Translations under genes and position numbers: made by a program
The notes under the pieces: generated by a model
The model's database searches: none
What the model saw: only the letters and a program-made list of their open reading frames with translations
What the model was told of the DNA's origin: nothing
Shown here: one piece after another, positions 25,247 to 34,303 of the stretch
How positions within the stretch are numbered: the first letter of the stretch is position 1
Layout of the letters: each line of letters starts with the position of its first letter
NCBI RefSeq assembly: GCF_015550595.1
Contig: NZ_JADNBB010000013.1
Location: forward strand, 62,001-126,000
Reading direction: 5' to 3'
Source: Parabacteroides goldsteinii
Lineage (GTDB): Bacteria > Bacteroidota > Bacteroidia > Bacteroidales > Tannerellaceae
Length of the DNA: 64,000 bases

Positions 25247-26056
25247 ATGATGAAGCTGACAGTTTTAGTAGACAATAACACATTTATTGATCAATATTAC
25301 CTCGGAGAACCTGCTGTTTGCTATTATATAGAAGACGGTGAAACGAAAATCCTGTTGGATGCCGGCTATTCGGATGTGTATATCCGTAATGCGGGCGCAT
25401 TGGGTATCGATCTTTCTCAGGTTTCCACCATTGCATTTTCCCATGGTCATAATGATCATACCAGGGGGCTTCAGTATTTTCCCTACCGGAATTCTTCTGG
25501 TAGGATCAGGATCGTCGCACATCCGGATACTTTTAAAGAACGGGTGGCCGGAGATATATCGATTGGCTCACCTTTGTCGGAGGCCGGTTTGAAAGATAAA
25601 TATGAATTGACCTTGTCGAAAACACCTGTCCGGCTAAGTGAACATCTTACTTTTCTTGGAGAAATACCTTCATTGAATGATTTTGAACAGCGAAAGTCTT
25701 TTGGTGTATTGAAAGATACCGAAACGGAATGTGAAGACTTTGTAGCGGATGATACCGCTCTGGTTTATAAAAAGGAGGATGGTCTATTCATTATTACGGG
25801 ATGTTCCCATAGTGGAATATGTAATATTATTGAATATGCCAAACAGGTATGTGGGGACGACCGGATAGTAGGGGTGATCGGAGGTTTCCATCTGTTTGAA
25901 GTTTCTGATCAATTAAGAGGAACGGTCGATTATTTCCGAAAGAATCAAATTAAAGAGCTATATCCCTGTCATTGTGTTTCTTTTGCAGCCAAAGCCGAAA
26001 TACATAAAAGCATACCGATACATGAAGTTGGTGTCGGTTTATGTATCGAAATATAA
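25247..26056 (+). CDS. MBL-fold metallo-hydrolase
   Basis: 269 residues from ATG 25247 (MMKLTVLVDNN). Metal site HGHNDHTRG (HxHxDH), the next ligand region TGCSHSGICNII, and GGFHLF. The sequence type (ILLDAGYSDVYIRNAGALGIDLSQV) resembles the group that includes dihydropteridine-related RFA-P-synthase-like proteins. Cytoplasmic, substrate unknown. It starts 43 bases after the AlkZ-like gene; earlier in-frame ATGs lie inside that gene and are disfavoured. Confidence 0.85.
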   Translation: MMKLTVLVDNNTFIDQYYLGEPAVCYYIEDGETKILLDAGYSDVYIRNAGALGIDLSQVSTIAFSHGHNDHTRGLQYFPYRNSSGRIRIVAHPDTFKERVAGDISIGSPLSEAGLKDKYELTLSKTPVRLSEHLTFLGEIPSLNDFEQRKSFGVLKDTETECEDFVADDTALVYKKEDGLFIITGCSHSGICNIIEYAKQVCGDDRIVGVIGGFHLFEVSDQLRGTVDYFRKNQIKELYPCHCVSFAAKAEIHKSIPIHEVGVGLCIEI

Positions 26057-26131
26057 ACTCAACCTTTCATCTTTTCTTACTTTAAAAAAGTCATAGCCAA
26101 CTGCCGTTTTTCTTCTTTATTGTTCAATAGA

Positions 26132-26622
26132 ACTATCATACTATCATTTTTGACTTTTTAAGTATTGAAATCCAATGTTTGTAGGCTATGATAGTTCGTA
26201 TGATAGTTCCATTTTCAACCATCATACTATCATAAAACAGCCTGACAAAACCGACTGGGTATATGGTTTATTTTCAGCAAAGTAGGGACTTTTCTTTTCT
26301 GAGACCCGGGTGTAAAGGGTACTGGGACCCGGGTCTTAGCATCGTTCAAATCCGGGTGTAAAAGGGCCTGAAAAGGGGATCTCAAGGAGAAGAATAAGTC
26401 GTTTTCGTGAAAATAACAGCCATATTGGAGCTAAAGATGTAGGGTACTATCGGAAAACAGCAGGCATCAGATCGTTTTTAATCCCTTTTTTGCGATGCAT
26501 TACCTCAAACAGACCGTTTTATGATAGTTTATGATGGTTAAATGATAGTTAAAACGGGTAACTATCATTGATGTGTTTATTGATATTCAAATGGTGTACT
26601 GAAAAAATGATAGTATGATAGT
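26132..26622. repeat. Intergenic repeats of ACTATCAT / ATGATAGT
   Basis: The 780-base gap 26057-26836 has no gene. It contains ten exact copies of one octamer: ACTATCAT at 26132, 26140, 26226 and 26561, and its complement ATGATAGT at 26188, 26200, 26521, 26542, 26607 and 26615. Two one-base variants are at 26218 and 26531. Four copies form back-to-back pairs of 16 bases. CCGTTTT/AAAACGG (26514-26520 with 26551-26557) encloses one cluster. Also present are AGACCCGGGT/ACCCGGGTCT (26302-26311 with 26327-26336) and a repeat of CCGGGTGTAAA (26306 and 26352). Confidence 0.8.
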
Positions 26623-26836
26623 TTATTTTGAAAACACTTAATACCAGCCTTCAAGTCTCAATTGACAGTTAGGCTTCGCGATCGAACATATTAATGATTG
26701 ATAATCATCTAGATATAACAACAAATTGAGTTTTTACACATTCCTGAAAGCAATAATATTTATAATGTTAAAAACATATGGGCCACGCAGTCTTTTCGAT
26801 ACTTGTGCATCATTACTATTATATTGTTGTGATTAA

Positions 26837-28486
26837 ATGGATAAGAAGGAATTAGTGGATTTGTGTAAAAGTGGGGATGAGCAAGCTTTGGACTTACTTT
26901 ATAAAACTTACTCGGGGAAAATGATGAGGATATGTCTCCATTATGTGTCCGACAGACAAATCGCACAAGATCTGCTTCATGATGGCTTCATTGTAATCTT
27001 TACTTCTATTGATTCATTACGTAATCCTGAGAAACTGGAAAGTTGGATGGGAATCATAATGAAGAATATCTCTCTCCGTTATCTTAACCAGAACAATGCC
27101 GCAAATATGATTCCCTTGTCTGAAATACCCGAAGAAGATGAACCGACGGGAAGTTTTTTCGAGGCCGATTTCATGTCGTATGACCAGATAATGGAGTTAG
27201 TGGAGAGTCTGCCCGAGGGGTATTCGAAGGTGTTCAAACTTGCAGTATTGGAGGGATTACCTCATAAAGAGATCGGTAATTTGTTAAATATCGCTTCTCA
27301 CTCATCGTCTTCACAACTATATCGTGCGAAGTCTTTGTTGAAAAAGATGATCGGGGAATATCGCTTGGTTCTTGTCCTGCTGTTGATACTCTTTGTTCCG
27401 CTGTTCTATAAATATGTGTGTCGGTGGCCACGACAGCAAAAGCAACAACCCAAAGACTTGCTGCAACAGATGGAAACGGTGCAAAAGAAGGAAAATGAAC
27501 AGAGCGATTCTACCGAACCGGTTATTCTCTCAGGCAAGGCAGAGCGTCCGCAACAATCAGAGATGCTTGTTGCCCCGTCGTTGGTGTATGTGGAAAAAAC
27601 GCCATTCCTGCTGCTCCCGAAAGAGATTGCTGTGGACGTACAACCTGTCACCAAGCCCTTGTTCGTTTCCGAGTTATCCCATAATAAGACTGTTTTTATT
27701 TCGCATCCGTTAAAAGAGTTTACCTCCATGCGGCAGAGCAGGAAATCAAATAAATGGAAGTTTATGTTGGCCGGATCATTGGGGCCACAACTGGCTCAGA
27801 ATCTATACAAACTGATCGCTACGCCTCATTCCGGCAGTGAAGAGAATCCGGAGCTTCCTCAGCAAGTAAGCACGTGGGAAGATTATTACACCTATCTGCA
27901 GACTCGTTATCAGGAGGGAACTTTAGGTGATTCACTTACGCTGATGCAGATAGCTGGAGGTAATCGGGGTAAAATTGTAGAATATCAGCATCATGATTCT
28001 CCTATTACCCTTGGACTTTCTGTAAACAAAAAACTGGACGATCGTTGGAGTTTTGAAACGGGATTACAATATACTTTCTTGAAATCGGATTTTATCACAG
28101 GTGAAGAATATCGTATCCAAGAAACGCAAAAACTCCATTACATTGGTCTTCCTTTTCGTGTTTCTTACCGTTGGGGAAATTTCAGAAAGTTCTCGTTCTA
28201 CTCAACAGCCGGTGTCCTGGTCGACATCCCGTTAAAAGGAACTCTTCGCACTTTTCACGTAACGGATAGTGTACCTGTCGACATAAGTCGCCAGTCGTTG
28301 GCTGTGCCTATGCAATGGTCGGTCAATGCAAGTGCAGGCGTACAATATCATTTTACTCGTCATATCAGTTTCTATGTAGAACCGACTCTTAATTATTATA
28401 TTCCGGACGGAAGCGGGTTACGTACTATCCGGAGGGAACATCCGGTGACATTCACTGTTCCTGTCGGCTTACGTTTTAGTTGGTAG
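26837..28486 (+). CDS. ECF-type sigma factor fused to a membrane helix and outer-membrane beta-barrel
   Basis: One uninterrupted 549-residue frame with three parts. Residues 1-175 are an ECF sigma factor: region 2 has LYKTYSGKMMRICLHYVSDRQIAQDLLHDGFI and region 4 has LPEGYSKVFKLAVLEGLPHKEIGNLLNI..SSSQLYRAKSLLKK. A single hydrophobic helix (about 178-198, LVLVLLLILFVPLFYKYVC) follows. Residues 200-300 are a polar, Gln/Pro-rich linker. Residues 305-549 are strand-rich with alternating aromatics and end in VTFTVPVGLRFSW, a terminal aromatic typical of outer-membrane barrels (porin-family beta-barrel). If made intact, it would place a sigma factor in the cytoplasm tied to a barrel in the outer membrane. 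Confidence 0.82.
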   Translation: MDKKELVDLCKSGDEQALDLLYKTYSGKMMRICLHYVSDRQIAQDLLHDGFIVIFTSIDSLRNPEKLESWMGIIMKNISLRYLNQNNAANMIPLSEIPEEDEPTGSFFEADFMSYDQIMELVESLPEGYSKVFKLAVLEGLPHKEIGNLLNIASHSSSSQLYRAKSLLKKMIGEYRLVLVLLLILFVPLFYKYVCRWPRQQKQQPKDLLQQMETVQKKENEQSDSTEPVILSGKAERPQQSEMLVAPSLVYVEKTPFLLLPKEIAVDVQPVTKPLFVSELSHNKTVFISHPLKEFTSMRQSRKSNKWKFMLAGSLGPQLAQNLYKLIATPHSGSEENPELPQQVSTWEDYYTYLQTRYQEGTLGDSLTLMQIAGGNRGKIVEYQHHDSPITLGLSVNKKLDDRWSFETGLQYTFLKSDFITGEEYRIQETQKLHYIGLPFRVSYRWGNFRKFSFYSTAGVLVDIPLKGTLRTFHVTDSVPVDISRQSLAVPMQWSVNASAGVQYHFTRHISFYVEPTLNYYIPDGSGLRTIRREHPVTFTVPVGLRFSW

Positions 28487-28570
28487 AAGGATATCATAGT
28501 AAAAAATGTTTTAGTCGTGCAGTCTTTCACCTGAATCATTATCATATTAATACATAATAAAACAGGAAAG

Positions 28571-29353
28571 ATGCAAGAACGACATATCAACCGTGAGCGT
28601 TATTTTGAAGAACAGGCACGGACTTCTAAAAAATATTATATTCCATATATAGAGAAGATAATAGGAGAACTTCCGGATAAAGTGTTGGAAATAGGGTGTG
28701 GAGAAGGAGGTAATCTGCTTCCTTTTGCTGAACAGGGTTGTGAAATTGTCGGAGTGGATATTGCTACTTTACGAATTGAGCAGGCCCGGACTTTCTTTAC
28801 TAAAAGAAATCAAGAAGCTGTCTTTATTCCATCTGACATTTTCCAGTTAAAGGGTTTGGAAACATATTTTTCTCTTATTTTGATACATGATGTGATTGAA
28901 CATATAGGAGATAAGTCTCAATTTCTATCCGGGATGAAAAGCTATTTGGCTCCTGATGGAGTGGTCTTTGTTGCATTCCCTGCTTGGCAGATGCCATTTG
29001 GGGGACATCAGCAAATTGCACGGGGAAAACTTATTTCACATTTACCATTTATACATTTGTTTCCCCGGACTTTGTATAAATGGATACTAAAAGTATTTGG
29101 AGAAAAAGAAGATACAATAAAAGAATTATTGAGTATCAAGGAAACGAAATGTACTATTGAAATGTTTCGGAATCTCGTACGGCAAACGGGATATCAGATT
29201 GTTGACCAACAATTGTATTTTATAAATCCTCATTATGAGATCAAGTTCGGATTGTCGCCTCGGAGATTGGGGAAGGTTGTTTCTTCCGTTCCGTATCTGA
29301 GGAATTTCTTAAGTACGAGTTGTTTTTATATGTTACGGAAAGCCGACCTATAA
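28571..29353 (+). CDS. Class I SAM-dependent methyltransferase
   Basis: 260 residues. Motif I VLEIGCGEGGNLLPFAEQG, acidic motif II VGVDIATLRIEQA, and motif III region LILIHDVIEHIGD, followed by a conserved WQMPFGGHQQIA stretch. The order is that of Methyltransf_11/25-type small-molecule enzymes. Substrate unknown. It overlaps the convergent histidine kinase gene by 6 bases and follows the sigma-barrel gene by 84 bases. Confidence 0.85.
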   Translation: MQERHINRERYFEEQARTSKKYYIPYIEKIIGELPDKVLEIGCGEGGNLLPFAEQGCEIVGVDIATLRIEQARTFFTKRNQEAVFIPSDIFQLKGLETYFSLILIHDVIEHIGDKSQFLSGMKSYLAPDGVVFVAFPAWQMPFGGHQQIARGKLISHLPFIHLFPRTLYKWILKVFGEKEDTIKELLSIKETKCTIEMFRNLVRQTGYQIVDQQLYFINPHYEIKFGLSPRRLGKVVSSVPYLRNFLSTSCFYMLRKADL

Positions 29354-30337
29354 ATGCTCAGGAAACGTCATGCGGAATACAGTTTTCTCGCCCGGAAGCG
29401 AGTTTACGTTAAGTTCCCCACCATGAAGTTGCATAATACGGCGGGATAGTGGAAGTCCGATTCCGCTTCCTTCTTTCTTTGTTGAGTAAAATGGGGTAAA
29501 TATATCTTCCTGCCGGTTCGGTGGAATGCCTTCACCGTTATCGGTTACTTGTATGAATAAAGATGTTGCGTTTTTTCCCGCTTCTACCTGGATCAGTGGT
29601 TCCGGATTATGCGCGGTAGCCTGCAGGGAGTTGCGGATAAGATTGATCAATGCCAGGGTGATTAAGTTAGGATCAAGTAGGATTTCCACATTTTTCGGTG
29701 AAATATAACGGATGTTCTCACTACCCTGTTCCGAATTCAGCAACCGGTCAAGCTTGTCGAATAAAGCATGTATCTCAACTTTTGTCTTAACCGGATCGGG
29801 CAGATGTGTTAACCGGTGATATGCATTTAAGAAAGTATTCAGTTGCTGTACCTGATGGTTAATAGTTTGTAGTCCGTCGATCATCCCTTCTTTTCCATAT
29901 TCATCGCTATATTTGATCAGGTCGGCTGATAAAGATGCTATGGGGGTAATAGAATTTCTGATCTCATGTGTCAATACCCGGATAATACTTTCGTAATAAA
30001 ACCGTCGTTCTTCCAGTTCGGTATGGTTATTTTCGAATTGTGCTATAATCCGGTTCATTTCACGAAACAATCCGTTCAGGAATTTGTCATCCTTCTTTTC
30101 CGCGAAATGAGCGTTGAAATCGTTGTTATTGATCGCACTGAAAAAACTCTCCAACTGGCGATTTGTTTTCTCCATTTTCCTCACCAGCATAATAGCCAGC
30201 GCTATGATTGTGCAAACGCAAACAAAGGCAAAGAAAAGGGAAGTCTGGCTGACCAGAAGCCACGCACCTATAACTGAGGATAACACAATTCCTGTTATCC
30301 CGCCAACGATGATCCGGTGTAATCTGCGATTCAGCAT
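29348..30337 (-). CDS. Membrane sensor histidine kinase
   Basis: 329 residues. Two adjacent membrane helices (about 10-30 and 35-52), almost no periplasmic part, then a linker with FFSAINNNDFNAHF. The phospho-acceptor motif is RVLTHEIRNSITPIASLSADL. The ATP domain has N-box LINLIRNSLQAT, G1 VTDNGEGIPP, F-box FTPFYSTK and G2 GSGIGLPLSRRIMQLHGGEL. No response regulator is adjacent. The divergent gene is a MacB/FtsX permease, an arrangement often found with NtrC-type regulators in this group, so the partner is presumably elsewhere. Confidence 0.92.
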   Translation of the reverse strand: MLNRRLHRIIVGGITGIVLSSVIGAWLLVSQTSLFFAFVCVCTIIALAIMLVRKMEKTNRQLESFFSAINNNDFNAHFAEKKDDKFLNGLFREMNRIIAQFENNHTELEERRFYYESIIRVLTHEIRNSITPIASLSADLIKYSDEYGKEGMIDGLQTINHQVQQLNTFLNAYHRLTHLPDPVKTKVEIHALFDKLDRLLNSEQGSENIRYISPKNVEILLDPNLITLALINLIRNSLQATAHNPEPLIQVEAGKNATSLFIQVTDNGEGIPPNRQEDIFTPFYSTKKEGSGIGLPLSRRIMQLHGGELNVNSLPGEKTVFRMTFPEHL

Positions 30338-30348
30338 ATCCTTTATTA

Positions 30349-30356
30349 CAAAGGTA
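30349..30356 (-). promoter_or_regulatory. -7 box of the histidine kinase gene
   Basis: TACCTTTG on the minus strand, 11 bases before the kinase start codon; a TTT 19 bases upstream may be the -33. Confidence 0.5.
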
Positions 30357-30437
30357 CAATATAAATCAGAACGATAAATATAAAAGAATCAGGTTTTGCC
30401 TGAACATGCTATTTGTAGATGGTCGATTTGTGAGAAT

Positions 30438-30452
30438 GTCTAAAATTTAGAC
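30438..30452. promoter_or_regulatory. 15-base palindrome between kinase and permease genes
   Basis: GTCTAAA-A-TTTAGAC, perfect 7-base arms. It lies upstream of the TATTTTTG -7 box (30483-30490) of the permease gene, a likely site for a regulator of the divergent pair. Confidence 0.45.
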
Positions 30453-30538
30453 GATTTACACCTTGTTGCTGTAAAGGTTCATTATTTTTGTAGGCAAGTA
30501 AATGAAGACAGATTAGCTTTGAAAAAAAATAAAACATC

Positions 30539-32890
30539 ATGAAGAGCATTTCATTTAAAATCATCTTTCGAAGCTGGTGGCGTAATAAAACATTTACCAT
30601 TATCTCTGTCCTCAGTCTGGCGGTCGGTATTGCTTGTACCAATTTATTGGCAGCTTTCGTTATTCATGAGTACAATATAGAACCGAATAATCCGAATAAG
30701 GATAGGATGGTAGTGGTTAAGCAGACCATTTCGGGGGCAGGAATGACCGCTTTTAATATGGTATCACGGGATATTACTTCTCAATTGCTTGAACATGTTC
30801 CGGAATTAGATAGGGGATGCCGCGTTCATCCTTATTTTATGGTTGGTTATTGTAAGGTAGGGGAGAACTTCTTCAAAGATATCAAAGTAATAGAGTCTGA
30901 CAGTACTTTTCTTTCGTTCTTTCCTCAGGAAATAGTAAGGGGGAGTTTTAACGATGCCCTGCTTGGTCCGGATCGGATAGTCCTGACAGAATCTTCTTCT
31001 AAACGTTTATTCGGCGAAAGTGATCCGATAGGAGAATCTGTTCAGATCCTATTCGGACCAAGTGATTTCGGTGATGAAAAAGGCCTATTAACTTTTACTG
31101 TTTCCGCGGTTGTAAAAGATAATAGCCAGTCTGCCTTTGGATTTGATGTTTTGTTTTTTGATGACCCTTCTCCGGCATTAAACTTTTTTCTGCTTAAAAA
31201 TAATGTCTCAGTGTCTGATCTGCAGGCTAAAACAGAGAACCTTATTCTTCAAAGAAACGATGGCAGAGATTTTAAGAATGAATTCCTCACTATCCGGCAG
31301 GCTTGTTTTGATACGGTTTCAATCCCATCCTCTCTGAAGAAACCTAATACGACTTTGCTGTTCATCGCCCTTTTTTCAGCTATTCTGATATTAGCTATCG
31401 CCTGCTTTAATTATATAAACCTGAGCTTTTCCCGTGTCTTTAAACAATTATATTCTATGCACGTGCAAAAGTTGATGGGAGCGGGAAGCGGACAATTAAG
31501 TATGCAATTGTTTGCCGATACATTTATGACCGTAGGTTTCGGTTTTCTGATTGCACAATTGATACAGTTCGATCTGCTGGGACTAATGAATCGCATCATG
31601 TCTATCCAGGTCCCGGTTAACTTTCTGTACAGTAACCAGATGTTGCCGATTACGTTCGGCTTTATTCTTCTGCTGGCATGTATTCCGGCTTTGTATATGA
31701 GCAGGCGTTTACCGGAAATGTCGATTTCTATGTATAACAACTTTTATCGGGGAAAAGCAAGACGACGCATTATCACTTCGCTGGCCGTTGCCCAGTTCGC
31801 TATCTCGTTCATTCTGATAATCGGAAACTTTTCCGTACGGCAACAGATATCGCTTTTATATGGTAAAGCTGAAAACTATAAAGATATTTATACTTTCTCG
31901 GTGGTTGACAATAAAACTTCCCTGTTACGGTTAAAAGAAAATATTTCCCTTATTCCGGGTGTACAGGCTGCGACATTGAGCAATGAGACGTATGAATGGC
32001 CTATCAGTGAGTTTGGACCGGATGGAAGCTATGAATCTTATACTTCTGAAGATGGAGGAGAAGAAATGATGGAGGTTATGGGGTATAAACTGTTACAAGG
32101 GTTACCCTGGAAAGAGGCTATAAAACGATATCCGCATCCGGTCTATCTGAACCAAACCTGGGCCCAAGGCTTGTTCCCGAATGGAGAGATTCCTATTGGC
32201 GGTCTTGTAAAAGAATATGAACCCAGGTTGAAAGATCGTCCTCCTTTCGGTAACGATTATGTGATTGCAGGAGTGGTTGAAGATTATTTTAAACTGAATA
32301 TATCCAATAGTCTTGAAACACCTATTGATAAGGGGATCATCAGTTACACTAAAGATGGGGTTAAACTTCATGTCCGTATCGATCCCGACAATACTTCAGC
32401 TATTAAACAAGTCTATGGGGAATGGAATAAGCTTAATCCTGGACAATATCTGGAACATGAGAGTCTGTATAATAAAGTGTTGGGTAATAATAAAAAACTT
32501 TTTGAGTTGTCCGATCTGTTAATGATGTATTCTGTTATCAGTATTTTGCTAACCTGTTTTGGACTTTTTGGTATGGCATTGTATGCTATTGAGCAGCGTA
32601 CAAAGGAGATCGGAATCCGAAAAGTAAATGGTTCGACCACATGGCAGATTATGAAGCTGCTTAATACCCAGTTTATTATATGGATCGGAATAGCATTCGT
32701 CATTGCTGTTCCTGTTACTTGGTGGATGATCAGTAAATGGATGGAAAACATTGTTTATCGTGCTGGTTTTAGTATTTGGACTTATATTTTATCGTTATTT
32801 ATTGTAGTAGGTATCACATTACTTACCGTAAGCTGGCATAGTTTCAGAGCTGCATCCGGAAATCCGGTAAAGGCTTTGAGGGACGAATAA
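30539..32890 (+). CDS. MacB/FtsX-type ABC transporter permease
   Basis: 783 residues with the duplicated FtsX layout. An N-terminal helix (FTIISVLSLAVGIACTNLLAAFV) is followed by a large periplasmic domain (residues 45-270), a block of three helices (275-385), a fourth helix RIITSLAVAQFAISFILIIG starting a second periplasmic domain, and three C-terminal helices with the FtsX signature ALYAIEQRTKEIGIRKVNGSTTWQI. It needs a separate ATPase that is not encoded nearby. These duplicated permeases act in extrusion or envelope transport; substrate unknown. Confidence 0.9.
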   Translation: MKSISFKIIFRSWWRNKTFTIISVLSLAVGIACTNLLAAFVIHEYNIEPNNPNKDRMVVVKQTISGAGMTAFNMVSRDITSQLLEHVPELDRGCRVHPYFMVGYCKVGENFFKDIKVIESDSTFLSFFPQEIVRGSFNDALLGPDRIVLTESSSKRLFGESDPIGESVQILFGPSDFGDEKGLLTFTVSAVVKDNSQSAFGFDVLFFDDPSPALNFFLLKNNVSVSDLQAKTENLILQRNDGRDFKNEFLTIRQACFDTVSIPSSLKKPNTTLLFIALFSAILILAIACFNYINLSFSRVFKQLYSMHVQKLMGAGSGQLSMQLFADTFMTVGFGFLIAQLIQFDLLGLMNRIMSIQVPVNFLYSNQMLPITFGFILLLACIPALYMSRRLPEMSISMYNNFYRGKARRRIITSLAVAQFAISFILIIGNFSVRQQISLLYGKAENYKDIYTFSVVDNKTSLLRLKENISLIPGVQAATLSNETYEWPISEFGPDGSYESYTSEDGGEEMMEVMGYKLLQGLPWKEAIKRYPHPVYLNQTWAQGLFPNGEIPIGGLVKEYEPRLKDRPPFGNDYVIAGVVEDYFKLNISNSLETPIDKGIISYTKDGVKLHVRIDPDNTSAIKQVYGEWNKLNPGQYLEHESLYNKVLGNNKKLFELSDLLMMYSVISILLTCFGLFGMALYAIEQRTKEIGIRKVNGSTTWQIMKLLNTQFIIWIGIAFVIAVPVTWWMISKWMENIVYRAGFSIWTYILSLFIVVGITLLTVSWHSFRAASGNPVKALRDE

Positions 32891-32961
32891 GGTATTTCTA
32901 TGGAGTATGAAATAGGATAAAAATAAAAACGGAGAGGTTATTTCTAACTTCTCCGTTTCAG

Positions 32962-33045
32962 TACCCAGAGCCGGGATCGAACCGGCATGGAAGTGAATCC
33001 ACTGGTGTTTGAGACCAGCGCGTCTACCAATTCCGCCATCTGGGC
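32962..33045 (-). tRNA. tRNA-Leu (anticodon CAA)
   Basis: 84 bases on the minus strand: acceptor GCCCAGA/TCTGGGT, D-arm with AATTGGTAGACGCGC, anticodon stem CTGGT/ACCAG with loop CTCAAAC (anticodon CAA), a long variable arm TGGATTCACTTCCA as in class II tRNA, and T-arm GCCGG-TTCGATC-CCGGC, discriminator A. No CCA is encoded. Confidence 0.95.
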
Positions 33046-33068
33046 ATTTGTTTTTTTCTAATGCGTTG

Positions 33069-33098
33069 CAAAGGTACGCATATTTTTTATTTACGCAA
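33069..33098 (-). promoter_or_regulatory. Promoter of tRNA-Leu
   Basis: On the minus strand TTG (33098-33096), 19 bases, TACCTTTG (33076-33069), 23 bases before the tRNA. Confidence 0.78.
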
Positions 33099-33181
33099 GC
33101 TTTCGGCGCTTTTTTTTCAAATAATATATTACGAAAGGCTAATAATACTATATCGGGAGACTAAATCCCGGATTATTTCGT

Positions 33182-33189
33182 TAACTTTG
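33182..33189 (+). promoter_or_regulatory. -7 box of manC
   Basis: TAACTTTG, 31 bases before the manC start. Confidence 0.5.
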
Positions 33190-33220
33190 TATGAGTATAA
33201 TATAAAACAACCTGTGTATC

Positions 33221-34303
33221 ATGAAAGATAATTATTGCGTTATCATGGGAGGGGGGATTGGTAGTCGCTTCTGGCCTTTTAGCAGAGAGAGTTATCCAAA
33301 ACAATTTCTGGATTTTTTCGGAACCGGACGCTCTCTGCTACAGATGACTTTTGATCGCTTTTCCAAAATCATTCCAACAGAGAATATTTTTATTGTAACG
33401 AATGAGGCTTACGCTGATCTGATCAAAGAACAATTACCGGAATTAAAAGAAAACCAGATCCTGCTGGAGCCTGCACGTAGGAATACAGCCCCTTGTATCG
33501 CATACGCAGCTTATCATATCAAAGCCTGTAATCCGAATGCCAATATTGTTGTTGCTCCTTCCGATCATCTGATACTGAAAGAAGATGTATTCCTGAAAGA
33601 CGTTCAGCGTGGATTGGATTTTGTGAAAGAGAATAAGGCGTTGGTGACGCTAGGCATCAAACCCAGCCGTCCGGAAACCGGTTACGGTTATATTCAAAGC
33701 AGTGACTCTATGTTGGGAGAATTTACCAAAGTAAAGACTTTTACGGAAAAACCGAATTTGGAACTGGCAAAGGTCTTTTATGAGAGTGGTGAATTTTTCT
33801 GGAACTCCGGATTGTTTCTCTGGAATGTGGATGCCATTTTGGATGCGTTCAGTAAATATCTGCCGGATATCGCCTTGCGTTTTGACTTGGGTAAAGATAA
33901 ATTCAATACAGAACATGAGCGTGAGTTTATACGTGAAAACTTCCCTTATTGCCTGAAGATCTCTATCGATTACGGTATTATGGAGAAAGCAGATAATGTA
34001 TATATGCTGTGTGCAGATTTCGGTTGGGCCGACCTGGGTACATGGGGCTCATTATTCGATCTGGCTCCGAAAGACGAGAATAACAATGCTGTGTTAAAGA
34101 ACAGCAAAGCCTTATTGTATGAAAGTTCGGGAAATGTCATTGCGGTAGGAAATCCTAAAAGGTTGACTGTCGTACAAGGATTGGATGATTGTATTGTCGC
34201 TGAATCAGGAAATGTCCTCCTTATTTGCAAGAAGGACGATGAACAACGCATCAAACAGTTTGTTGCCGATGCACAGATAAAATACGGGGCGGAATTTAAC
34301 TAA
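33221..34303 (+). CDS. manC: Mannose-1-phosphate guanylyltransferase
   Basis: Forms GDP-mannose from mannose-1-phosphate and GTP, precursor of GDP-fucose and surface polysaccharide. 360 residues, the single-domain form without a fused isomerase. Nucleotide-binding MGGGIGSRFWPFSRESYPKQF, LEPARRNTAPCIAYAA, APSDHLI, RPETGYGYIQ, FTEKP and WNSGLFLW are all present. Converges on the FtsX gene with an 8-base overlap. Confidence 0.93.
   Translation: MKDNYCVIMGGGIGSRFWPFSRESYPKQFLDFFGTGRSLLQMTFDRFSKIIPTENIFIVTNEAYADLIKEQLPELKENQILLEPARRNTAPCIAYAAYHIKACNPNANIVVAPSDHLILKEDVFLKDVQRGLDFVKENKALVTLGIKPSRPETGYGYIQSSDSMLGEFTKVKTFTEKPNLELAKVFYESGEFFWNSGLFLWNVDAILDAFSKYLPDIALRFDLGKDKFNTEHEREFIRENFPYCLKISIDYGIMEKADNVYMLCADFGWADLGTWGSLFDLAPKDENNNAVLKNSKALLYESSGNVIAVGNPKRLTVVQGLDDCIVAESGNVLLICKKDDEQRIKQFVADAQIKYGAEFN

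Noticed and set aside
26132-26622. CRISPR or insertion-sequence remnant
   Set aside because: Repeats are octamers at irregular spacing in both orientations; no transposase fragment or terminal inverted repeat is seen.
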